From Nocardioides sp. YR527 (GTDB lineage: Bacteria; Actinomycetota; Actinomycetes; Propionibacteriales; Nocardioidaceae): a stretch of 64,000 bases of DNA. Of the stretch, positions 55,135 through 63,300 are shown piece after piece. Under the pieces are notes generated by a model. That model made no database searches and had not been told where the DNA came from. It saw nothing but the letters and a program-made list of their open reading frames with translations. How positions within the stretch are numbered: position 1 is the stretch's first letter; each line of letters opens with the position of its first letter. The translations under genes were made by a program, and so were the position numbers. The stretch is taken from contig NZ_FNFN01000002.1 in assembly GCF_900101045.1 (NCBI RefSeq), positions 310,001 through 374,000 of the forward strand, in the 5' to 3' direction.

Positions 55135-55560
55135 TCAGAACTCGGGGAGTTCGTCCGGGTCATCCCACGGAGACTCGGAGCCGTCGTCACGAACGTAGTG
55201 GGAAGTCACTGCGGTCGCCGGAGCGGTGACGGTTCCGTCCAACGTGCCCTGAATGCCGGTCAGGTACTTCTCCGCGATCTTTCCGTTGAAGACACCGTCG
55301 AGCAGGGCGGTCGGTCCGCCCGGGATGTTCTGGACGAAGACGTTGACCGACGACCCCGACCCGTTCTGATGGACTCGAAGCATGATGACCTTCGGCCACG
55401 ACAGGGCCTTGGTCTTCTGCCTGATGATCAGGGCCTGGCCCTCATTGTGCACGGCCCGGATCTCGTACTTCTTCTCGTGCTGCGCAACCCCGAGCGCAGC
55501 TTGGAAGGCCGCCTCTGGCGTGACGTCGAGGTCAGCACTTCTCGCTCGTTCCGATCCCAC
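55135..55560 (-). CDS. cassette B 141 aa protein of unknown family
   Basis: A soluble alpha/beta protein. DVTPEAAFQAALGVAQHEKK and IMLRVHQNGSGSSVNVFVQN could be a SRPBCC- or DUF1499-like fold, but this is weak. The acidic C-terminus reads ESPWDDPDELPEF. The GTG start follows AAAGGG by 6 nt. It is the last gene of cassette B, 39 bp after the membrane protein, with no counterpart in cassette A. Confidence 0.6.
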   Translation of the reverse strand: MGSERARSADLDVTPEAAFQAALGVAQHEKKYEIRAVHNEGQALIIRQKTKALSWPKVIMLRVHQNGSGSSVNVFVQNIPGGPTALLDGVFNGKIAEKYLTGIQGTLDGTVTAPATAVTSHYVRDDGSESPWDDPDELPEF

Positions 55561-55599
55561 GTGAACCCTTTGCTACCTAGATGGATGAAAGCCGTGAAG

Positions 55600-56322
55600 T
55601 TAGACGCGCCCCTGAGCATCGAACTTGTGCCACGTTCCGACGCGCATTCGCTGCATCCGGTGGCGCTGGTCCGCGGTCAGTTCGACGATCCCGCGCTCGC
55701 TGAGCACGTCGAGAACTTCCTCGCGCGCGGCACTGTAGCGCCGCTGCGCACGATCGCTCTTCGGCACTCCTGCACGATGCTCCGACTTCGACACGAACTG
55801 GAGGATCGTCAGAGCGAGACCGAGCACGCCGGCGACCAACGCCGACCACTCGAGCCAGTCGCCGGGAAGATCGCCGTCGTAGGACTTCCCGACGACGAAG
55901 GTGACCACGACCGACACGGTCGCCACCAGACCGGAGACGATCGCGATCGCCGACCGGGAACGCGTCTGCCACCACATGCTGAGCCAGGTCGCCGAGACGA
56001 CGATCGAGATGATGAACAGGAAGGTCGCGATCAGCGTCAGATCATCCTGGGTGGGGGCGTCCTCCGTCGTGGTTGCCCATGCGACCAGACCGGCCGCGAG
56101 CGCCGGCGCCAGCAGGAACGCACCGAGCGCCGTCATCATCGCAACCATGATGACGCCGAGGGTCCAGTTCGGTCCACCGTCGTCTCCGCTCGGGGTGAGC
56201 CGCTCCGAGATGATCTGCTTCTCTAGGTCACCCCATTTGACCGGGGTGGCGACGTTGGCCGACCGTGCCCACTCACGTGCCGACGGGCCCTTGTCAAAGG
56301 ACAGCAAGTTCAGGCCTTCCAC
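55600..56322 (-). CDS. cassette B membrane protein
   Basis: 240 aa with about five helices (TLGVIMVAMMTALGAFLLAP; LTLIATFLFIISIVVSATWL; AIAIVSGLVATVSVVVTFVV; ALVAGVLGLALTILQFVS) and a basic cytoplasmic tail (RAQRRYSAAREEVLDVLSER). Topology matches the 232 aa protein of cassette A, though sequence similarity is low. GTG start. It lies 24 bp after the 203 aa gene. Confidence 0.68.
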   Translation of the reverse strand: MEGLNLLSFDKGPSAREWARSANVATPVKWGDLEKQIISERLTPSGDDGGPNWTLGVIMVAMMTALGAFLLAPALAAGLVAWATTTEDAPTQDDLTLIATFLFIISIVVSATWLSMWWQTRSRSAIAIVSGLVATVSVVVTFVVGKSYDGDLPGDWLEWSALVAGVLGLALTILQFVSKSEHRAGVPKSDRAQRRYSAAREEVLDVLSERGIVELTADQRHRMQRMRVGTWHKFDAQGRV

Positions 56323-56346
56323 AATCGATAGGAATCAGTCTCCGGG

Positions 56347-56958
56347 TCACGCGGTGCCGCGGTTCCACCGAAGCGTAGCGACGCATGCGTCGAGGAGCGC
56401 GCGGGTCGCTACCAGCGCGGGTGCGTCAGGTCCGACGTCCGGCGTACGCGCGAAGGCTGCCACCAGCTGCAGCGCCCTACGCCGTTGGGTGCCGGGGACC
56501 GGGGTGAAGTAGATCAGGGAGTGGTTGATGATCGGCTCACCATCGAGGTCGATCGTCCGCTCCCGCTCGAACCGCAACGTGCGCGGGTCGCCGAACAGCG
56601 GCTTCGCGCCGTACTTCTGGATGGCGTTGTGGGCCATCTTGTCCAATGACTGACCGGGCTCGCCCGTGCGGATCGAGGCGTTGATCGAGGCCGGCAGGAC
56701 GACGGCGTCGTCCGGCTGCTCGCCTGCCGGCGCGAAGAAGGCGAAGACGTCGTTCTTCCGCATCCCGTCGAATGCCTTGTCGAACATGGCCTTCGCCTCG
56801 ACGAACAGATCGGGGCGGTGAGCCTCCATGAACCGCTTCTTCATCCCGTTGAGGAGCTCATCGTGACCACCATCGATGTCGAAACGAGCCCAGCCCCGCG
56901 GAAGGTCGATCTCGAAGTCCACGGTCTTACGCACGCCAAGTTGCTCACGTAGGTTCAC
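56347..56958 (-). CDS. conserved cassette protein, 210 aa type (cassette B)
   Basis: A 203 aa paralogue of the 210 aa protein of cassette A (FEIDLPRGWARFDI; MKKRFMEAHRPDLF; GAKPLFGDPRTLRFERE; YFTPVPGTQRRRALQ). The GTG at 56958 overlaps the preceding stop (GTGA), so the longer open frame to 57117 is not used. Gene order differs: here it precedes the membrane-protein gene, in cassette A it follows. Function unknown. Confidence 0.72.
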   Translation of the reverse strand: MNLREQLGVRKTVDFEIDLPRGWARFDIDGGHDELLNGMKKRFMEAHRPDLFVEAKAMFDKAFDGMRKNDVFAFFAPAGEQPDDAVVLPASINASIRTGEPGQSLDKMAHNAIQKYGAKPLFGDPRTLRFERERTIDLDGEPIINHSLIYFTPVPGTQRRRALQLVAAFARTPDVGPDAPALVATRALLDACVATLRWNRGTA

Positions 56959-57599
56959 AGCGTCGCCCCATCCGTCGCGATCGGCCAAGACTCGTCCACC
57001 GGCACACCGGGCAGAGGCACCGACTGGAACACCTTCCCGTCCTCGCGGACCATCCGAAGTATGTCCTTGAGCGCCACCAGTCCGCGAACGACCGCGGTCG
57101 TCAACTGCGGAATGCACTCGTCCACACCGAGCAGCAGGAGAGCCTCACCATCGCTGAACGCGAAGTTCACCGACTCGATGATGACCGACCCGCCCTCGAA
57201 GTTCAGCTCCTTGCGCGAAGACAGCTGGGCGCCAGGCCCGATGTGATCGGCCTCGGCCGCGTGCACGACGCCGTCCCATTGAGACATGTCCGGGACCGAC
57301 TCGCTCTCCACCACATGCAGGTGGCACATCACCGCAGCAGCCGACATGACCGGCCACACCTGGAACATGGCGTACGCCTCAGAGGTCTCGCGCTCGTCGA
57401 GGGCCATCTGCAGCAGCCCGCGGATGTCTTCGATCGTCGTCGCCTCACCATCCCAACGCGGCGTACCGACCAGTTCATCGAGCATGCTCGAGGTCTCGTC
57501 GACCCACCGTTCACGCTCCGCAGGCGTCAACCCTTCAGGAACAGGAAGCCACCCCGGAACATCCAGGTCGTCAACCAGCTCTACTGCCCACTTCGCCAC
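56955..57599 (-). CDS. cassette B 214 aa soluble protein
   Basis: MAKWAVELVDDLDVPGWLPV start; a Cys-containing segment (VMCHLHVVESESVPDM) and the beta-rich part (VIIESVNFAFSDGEALLLLG, then LTTAVVRGLVALKDILRMV). Position, length and layout correspond to the 212 aa protein of cassette A; sequence identity is low, as expected for an adaptable partner of the variable large protein. Confidence 0.65.
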   Translation of the reverse strand: MAKWAVELVDDLDVPGWLPVPEGLTPAERERWVDETSSMLDELVGTPRWDGEATTIEDIRGLLQMALDERETSEAYAMFQVWPVMSAAAVMCHLHVVESESVPDMSQWDGVVHAAEADHIGPGAQLSSRKELNFEGGSVIIESVNFAFSDGEALLLLGVDECIPQLTTAVVRGLVALKDILRMVREDGKVFQSVPLPGVPVDESWPIATDGATL

Positions 57600-57635
57600 T
57601 CTGCACCTCAGACGTTTGTTGCGCTTGAACCGAAC

Positions 57636-58880
57636 CTAGAAACCAAGCCAGGCAGGCATGCCCGGGACCTTGATCTCAGGGATGTCGATCGGGATGGGGT
57701 CGAAGTGGTCCGTCCCCTGCGTGAGCTTCCCGGCATTGCCGAGGGTGCCGAGCGTCGCGCCGAAGCGGGCCACCCCGAACTCGATCTTCGTCATTCCCCG
57801 GAACGCTCCCAGACCACCCTTGAGGGCGTCGAGGTTGCCCATGTACATCTTCAGGTTGTCGGTCCGGAACGCCTTGAAGGGCTTACCGATCAGGCCCTCG
57901 AGAACCTCGGCGCCGCTCTTCACCTTGAAGGCGTCCTTGAGTCGAGCTGCCTTGGTCAGATCGCCGATCGGCCCCTTGCTCATGGCACCCCAGGTCCTGG
58001 ACAGAGCGGTCATCTTGCTGCCCTTCGCCATGTTGGCCAGATGGCCGAGCTTGGAAAGGTTCGACAGCTTCCCGAGCGGAATGATGGCCAGGGCATCGAG
58101 GGCCAACTGCCCCAGACTCTGCTGCCCGCAGGCGAACTTGATGGCGGAAACAGCAAAGGCGGCGAGCGCGAGGATGGCCGCAAGCGCACCGAAACCGGTG
58201 CAGAAGATCGCGACCACAGCGATGATCAGAGCGGCCCAGGTCAGGACCTCGTAGACCGCGTCGATGAAGTCTCCGTAGTTGTCCCAGAAGCCGTCCTCGA
58301 TGGATCCGGAAAGGCCGTCGGAGATCCCGCTGACGGCTGCGTCGAAGCCGTCCTCCCATACGTCGTACCAGGTGTCGAAGACTTCGGCTTCGCTCTCCCA
58401 GTTCTCGTAGGCTTCCTTCTTGGCCTTGTTGTCGGCGGCCTCTTCCTTGTCGGTGTCGCCGATGCCGAGGAAGCCGCCGTCGTCCTCGGTCGTGCTGTCG
58501 TCCTTGTCACCGGGCAGGGCGTCGTAGATGTCCCAGAGGTCACTGCACGAGGCCGCGGTGCGGTCGATCAACGGCTTGTAGGTCTCCAGCATCTCGCCGT
58601 AGGTGACGAGCACCGGACCAACAGGCTTGTAGAGGTCAGCCGCTTCTTCGAGGACCTTGTAGGAGTCTCCGATGGTCTCTTGGAGCTTCTCGATGGCCTT
58701 ACCCTGCTGCTCACCGCCGGCGAAGGTGTTCTCCTTGATGTCGCGCAGCGTGTCAGCGGAGGCATCCATCATCTTGCCGAGCCGCTCGATAGCGGACCCT
58801 CGCGCGATGATTCCCGAGGGCGAACCCTCGACCGACTTGATCTCGCGCCCCTTCGGGGAATCCTGCATGCCACCGAACAT
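57636..58880 (-). CDS. T7SS effector-like protein with LXG-type head and membrane segment (cassette B)
   Basis: 414 aa. The N-terminal half shares long runs with cassette A (MFGGMQDSPKGREIKSVEGS; YKPVGPVLVTYGEMLETYKP; VFDTWYDVWEDGFDAAVSGI). Then helices (LTWAALIIAVVAIFCTGFGA), CGQQSLGQLALDALAIIPLG and KLSNLSKLG. The last about 130 residues are unrelated to cassette A and end IKVPGMPAWLGF. No toxin catalytic motif is recognised. The partner gene is 45 bp upstream. Confidence 0.68.
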   Translation of the reverse strand: MFGGMQDSPKGREIKSVEGSPSGIIARGSAIERLGKMMDASADTLRDIKENTFAGGEQQGKAIEKLQETIGDSYKVLEEAADLYKPVGPVLVTYGEMLETYKPLIDRTAASCSDLWDIYDALPGDKDDSTTEDDGGFLGIGDTDKEEAADNKAKKEAYENWESEAEVFDTWYDVWEDGFDAAVSGISDGLSGSIEDGFWDNYGDFIDAVYEVLTWAALIIAVVAIFCTGFGALAAILALAAFAVSAIKFACGQQSLGQLALDALAIIPLGKLSNLSKLGHLANMAKGSKMTALSRTWGAMSKGPIGDLTKAARLKDAFKVKSGAEVLEGLIGKPFKAFRTDNLKMYMGNLDALKGGLGAFRGMTKIEFGVARFGATLGTLGNAGKLTQGTDHFDPIPIDIPEIKVPGMPAWLGF

Positions 58881-58925
58881 GTGGGGGTTGTCCTTTCCGT
58901 CAGGAGCGTTTAAAGGCTTGGGGTT

Positions 58926-59228
58926 CTACTTCTTCTTGGGCTCGAACTGGAGGGCGGTCTCGCTGTCCCACTGCTCGATCCCGTCGATAACGCCCTTGAT
59001 GTGCTCGCTGACCTTCTTCAGGCTGTCTTTGAGGTCGTTGCGCTTGTCGTCCCAGCGCTCCTCGAAGTCACAGGCCTTGTCGCGCAGGTCGCTCATGTCG
59101 AACGGATCGCCGATGTCAGACTCGAGATCCTCGGAGCTGTCAGTGGCGTTCTCGAACTCGTCGACGATCGAGTCCAATGACGTCTTGACCTTTTCGAGCT
59201 CAGAGATCTTGATCAAGATATCCGCCAT
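58926..59228 (-). CDS. small WXG-like helical partner (cassette B)
   Basis: A 100 aa paralogue of the 99 aa protein at 53494 (IGDPFDMSDLRDKACDFEER and WDDKRNDLKDSLKKVSEHIK), WDD in place of WXG. The same relation to the large protein gene as in cassette A. AAAGGTG ribosome site as there. Confidence 0.75.
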   Translation of the reverse strand: MADILIKISELEKVKTSLDSIVDEFENATDSSEDLESDIGDPFDMSDLRDKACDFEERWDDKRNDLKDSLKKVSEHIKGVIDGIEQWDSETALQFEPKKK

Positions 59229-59306
59229 GACTGTGCACCTTTCACGTGGTTACTGAGCACGCCGTCGAGTGTGGTCATCGCAGCGCGTGATCGAGAGAAA
59301 GTGGAG

Positions 59307-59340
59307 AGATGGTGGGCCAGCAGACGCCAGCCCACCATCT
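59307..59340 (-). terminator. terminator after esx95 copy 3
   Basis: AGATGGTGGGC (59307-59317) pairs with GCCCACCATCT (59330-59340), 11 bp. Minus strand continues CTCCACTTTCTCTC. Confidence 0.78.
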
Positions 59341-59355
59341 GGCAAGCGTTGCTGT

Positions 59356-59643
59356 TCAGCCGCCGGCGAGCTGCGAGTCCAGGTCCTGGATCGCCGTAGC
59401 CATGTCACGCAGAGCCTGAGCCATGTCCTCGACACCGGCAATGGCGTCCTTCAGACCCGTGGTCATCTCGGTGTAGCCGTCCTGGAACTTGCCCGACGCC
59501 TTCTCCGTCTTGAACCCGTCCTGAACCAGCTCGTCCACGTAGCCCTGGCACTCGTCCAGCGCCGACTCGATCGTGTCCTTGCCCTGGTCGAGCTTGTCGG
59601 CGGTGCCGGTCATCTCGTCGTAGGTTGCCCCGAAGTCACTCAT
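59356..59643 (-). CDS. Esx95, WXG100-like protein, copy 3 of 4
   Basis: Protein identical to the other copies. The gene differs from copy 1 at four silent sites and from copy 4 at one. It has its own terminator, a weaker copy of the proximal promoter/inverted repeat and a SigF-type motif upstream, the same layout as copy 1. It lies beside the small partner of cassette B. Confidence 0.88.
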   Translation of the reverse strand: MSDFGATYDEMTGTADKLDQGKDTIESALDECQGYVDELVQDGFKTEKASGKFQDGYTEMTTGLKDAIAGVEDMAQALRDMATAIQDLDSQLAGG

Positions 59644-59701
59644 CGATCATTGCCTTTCCGCAATTTTCATTACACGACACCGCGTTGCGGCGCCGTTCGT
59701 C

Positions 59702-59736
59702 ACCATCACTCACGCATCACATGGTCGAGAAGCGTG
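59702..59736 (-). promoter_or_regulatory. esx95 copy 3 promoter with inverted repeat
   Basis: CACGCTTCTC-N6-GTGATGCGTG (59736-59711), arms 8 of 10. TTCTCG (59731-59726), 18-nt spacer, GATGGT (59707-59702), 59 bp from the ATG. The most degenerate of the four. Confidence 0.5.
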
Positions 59737-59808
59737 AACTCGACGAGCCGACACCGCTATCCCGGGCGTGGTCCGAGATCCAGGCGATCAACGTCGTCGC
59801 GGTAGTTC

Positions 59809-59832
59809 TACCCGCTACGCCTGGTTCTAAAC
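59809..59832 (-). promoter_or_regulatory. SigF/SigB-type promoter motif upstream of esx95 copy 3
   Basis: GTTT (59832-59829), 15-nt spacer beginning AGAACCAGG, GGGTA (59813-59809). Same position relative to the gene as for copy 1. Confidence 0.58.
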
Positions 59833-59926
59833 ATCTCCGAAGGTAAAGGTTTCTGCTCACCTCGGTTAGGAGGTCGCAACAGCGCGCCAGCGGGAGTCGA
59901 CACCGCAGCATCTGGCCGAGACGGGT

Positions 59927-59959
59927 GATGGTGGGCCCCAATGAAGCAAGCCCACCATC
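59927..59959 (-). terminator. terminator after esx95 copy 4
   Basis: GATGGTGGGC (59927-59936) pairs with GCCCACCATC (59950-59959). Confidence 0.72.
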
Positions 59960-59976
59960 GTGACCAACGTTGTTGC

Positions 59977-60264
59977 TCAGCCGCCGGCGAGCTGCGAGTC
60001 CAGGTCCTGGATCGCCGTAGCCATGTCACGCAGAGCCTGAGCCATGTCCTCGACACCGGCAATGGCGTCCTTCAGACCCGTGGTCATCTCGGTGTAGCCG
60101 TCCTGGAACTTGCCCGACGCCTTCTCCGTCTTGAACCCGTCCTGAACCAGCTCGTCCACGTAGCCCTGGCACTCGTCCAGCGCCGACTCGATCGTGTCCT
60201 TGCCCTGGTCGAGCTTGTCGGCGGTGCCGGTCATCTCGTCGTAGGTTGCACCGAAGTCACTCAT
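59977..60264 (-). CDS. Esx95, WXG100-like protein, copy 4 of 4
   Basis: Protein identical to the other three. The gene differs from copy 3 at one silent site, suggesting recent duplication or gene conversion. It is monocistronic with its own promoter and terminator, and the nearest copy to the EssC-like ATPase gene, whose stop lies 125 bp upstream. Confidence 0.88.
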   Translation of the reverse strand: MSDFGATYDEMTGTADKLDQGKDTIESALDECQGYVDELVQDGFKTEKASGKFQDGYTEMTTGLKDAIAGVEDMAQALRDMATAIQDLDSQLAGG

Positions 60265-60321
60265 CGCTCATTACCTTTCCCGGGATTTCATGAGGTGACG
60301 CACGAGAGCACGCCGCTCGCC

Positions 60322-60355
60322 ACCGTAGGGCACCCTTCATGAGGTTGTGAAGGGT
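60322..60355 (-). promoter_or_regulatory. esx95 copy 4 promoter with inverted repeat
   Basis: ACCCTTCAC-N6-ATGAAGGGT (60355-60332). TTCACA (60351-60346), 18-nt spacer, TACGGT (60327-60322), 58 bp from the ATG. Confidence 0.65.
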
Positions 60356-60389
60356 AAAAACGGCTTCGTTGTCGGAATTGTGCTGAGGT

Positions 60390-63300
60390 TCATGCAGAGC
60401 CTTCGGAGTCGCTCGCCAGGGGCATCTGCATGGTCACCGTGCGCCCGGCCTGGACGAAGATTCCGCGGCCCGTGGGGAAGTCGGTGCGCTTGAGCTTGCC
60501 GAACGGAACCTTGAACAGCGTGTCGCCGTCGTAGGTGTCCGGCTTGAGCACGATGCCCTGGCGGGCTGCCTTCCATTCACCCATGACGCCCGAGCCACCG
60601 CCGGCCCGGGTGACGTCGGCGTCGCCGACGAAGAGATGGTCGGAGTTGTTGATCGCCTGCAGCAGAGCGCGCATCGGGCGGTCGGCGGGACCGTCGGCCA
60701 AGTGGGTCATGTCCTCGGCGACGATCATGATGCGGCCGGGGAAGGACTCGTCGGCGACGATCTCGGCGAGCTCGGTGACGAGCGCCTTCTCGTCGTCGGG
60801 GCGGGTGGCGCTGCGTACCCAGGGCCGGAAGTCGCCGAGCAGGGCGCGACGGCTGCCGAGGTGGAACAGCTTCACCTCGGGGTCGAAGCGTTCGACGGAC
60901 TCGATGAGCGCCTTGAGGGCGTTCGTCTTACCGGACTGCGGCGGGCCGGTGATGATGAACGAGCCGATCGGGTCGAAGCCACGCGCGGACAGGGTGTCGT
61001 CGGCGATTCCGAAGACGGGCTGCCCGTTGGCCTGCGCCGGCATGGCCCTGCTGGAGATCTTCGTCGGCAGGGCACCGATCTCGCCGACCTCGGGAACACC
61101 CAGGGTGCGCAGCTGCGAGACCAGCTCGTCGAGAGCCTTGGTCTGCTCGGCGACGTTGGTCGTGCCGCCCAGGACGGCGAGCTGCACCTCGGCCTTGTCG
61201 ACGACGGCGCGGCCTGGCACCGACTGCTCGTTGAGTACGTCCTTGGGTGCTCCGACCAGGACGTACTGGCTCGGGTCGGAGAGCCGCATGACGACACGGC
61301 GCGGGATGTTCGCGAAGACGGCCGTCGGGACGGACCCAGACCGGTCGGCGGTGATCACCGCGTGGATGCCGAGCGGGCGGCCCTCACCGAGGACTCGCAT
61401 GAAGGACTGGTAGAACGGCGCGCGACCGGCGGCGATCTCCCACTCCTTCTTGAACTCGGGGTAGTTGTCGATCAGGAGCAGGATGCGCGGCATCGACTGG
61501 TCGGCGATCTCCCGGTACTCGGTGAGGTTCGCGGCCGCGGCCTTGGAGAACAGCTCGGAACGGCGGTCCATCTCCCGCTCAAGGGTGCGCATCAGCCGCT
61601 GCAGACGCTCGGCGTCGTCGCCGTCGATGATCGAGCCGACGTGCGGGAGGCGCTCGATCGCACCCAGTGCACCGGAGGCGAAGTCGAGGCCGTAGACCTG
61701 GACCCGGCCGAGCTCCGGCCGCGCACCGGCAGCGGTCGCGATCGTCTTCAACATGGTCGACTTGCCGGAACCGGAGGACCCGAAGATGAGCAGCGATCCG
61801 TCGCGGTCGGGAGTGAAGTAGATCGCGTTCTGCTGCTGACGCTCCGGGATGTCGGCGAGACCCAGCAGGATCTGTCCGTCACCTTCCAGCGGCAGGTCGC
61901 GCATGTCGACCACGGACGCCAGGTCGTCGAGCCACGGTCGCCGCGGGGTCATCAGACCAGCGGTGGCGGAGGCCTTGATCAGGTTGGCCACGATCCGCTT
62001 CTGGTCGTTGGGGCCGAGGTCCTCGTCGTGCGAGTCGCTCTCCGGCGGACGCTCCGGCTCCCACTCCGTGATCGAACCGAACTTGAGCTCGGCCACCTTC
62101 ACGTCGGCGGTGACGACCTCGTCGTCGCGCGTCCAACCACCCGCGTAGGCCGACTGGAACGGGGTCAGGCGGCCGGGTCCGGTCTTCGCGATGCCGCGCC
62201 CCGGCAGGGACGGCGGGAAGGTCCCGGCGATCGGGTCGTCGACGACGTCCTTGGAGTCGGTCTCGTCGGCCATCCGCAGCGCGACGCGGAGGTTGGTGTT
62301 GGCCCGCAGGTTGTCCTTGATGACACCGGCCGGGCGCTGGGTCGCCATGATCAGGTGGATGCCGAGCGAACGACCTCGCTGGGCGATGTCGACGACGCCG
62401 TCGACGAACTCCGGCACCTCACCGGCCAGCGCCGCGAACTCGTCGATGACGAGCACCAGTGCGGGCGGGCACTCCGGGTCCTGTCGCTTCTCCAGCTCGA
62501 GGAGGTCCTTGGCCTTCTTCCGGTTGAAGAGGTGCTCGCGGTAGTGCAGCTCGGCCTTGAGGCTGGTCAGCGCACGGCGTACGAGGTGGGGGCTCAGGTC
62601 GGTCACCAGACCGACACAGTGCGGCAGGTCGATGCAGTCGGCGAAGGCCGAGCCGCCCTTGTAGTCGACGAAGAGGAACGTCACCCGGTCGGGCGAGTGG
62701 GCCGAGGCGATGCCGAGCACCCATGCCTGCAGGAACTCGGACTTACCGGCACCGGTGGTGCCGCCGACGAGGGCGTGCGGGCCCTGCGTACGCAGGTCCA
62801 GCGTCATCGCGTCCGAGGCTCCCTGACCGATGATGGCGCGCAGGTTGCCCGCCTTCTTCAGCCTCGGCCGCGGCCGGTCGGAGCGGTCGATGACCGAGTT
62901 GTTCTGCCGCCAGCGCTCCACCACGGAGTGCGGGTCCTCGGCCACCTCGTTACCGACCAACGACAGGAACCCGACCGAGTTGGGCAGGTCGGAGGAGTCA
63001 TGGACGACCGTGCTGGCGTCCACCACCGGCGCGAGCCGCTTGGCGAACATCTCCATGTACGCGTTGGAGACGCCCTCGACCGTGACGCCCTCGTAGAGGT
63101 CGCCGTTGCGGACGAGCCCGACGGTGGCGCGCTCCAGGCCGTTGCTGACGTCCAGGAAGCTGCGGCACACGGCCGGCAGCGCCTCGACGGTGGAGGACAT
63201 GAAGACGGCATGTACGCCGACATCGGCACCACGCTCGAGGACCTGGACCAGCCGGGCGCGGTCCACCGGAGCATCGTTGGTGACGAAGACGACGATCGAG

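Larger units (their letters stand above)
59644..59976. other. 333-bp intergenic repeat between esx95 copies 3 and 4
   Basis: Homologous to 54187-54526. It holds the copy 4 terminator (59927-59959), a SigF-type motif (59832-59809) and the copy 3 proximal promoter (59736-59702). Confidence 0.8.

Noticed and set aside
50352..60264. Insertion sequence or integrated element behind the cassette duplication
   Set aside because: No transposase, integrase, terminal repeats or att-like repeats were found, and the nearest tRNA is over 20 kb away.
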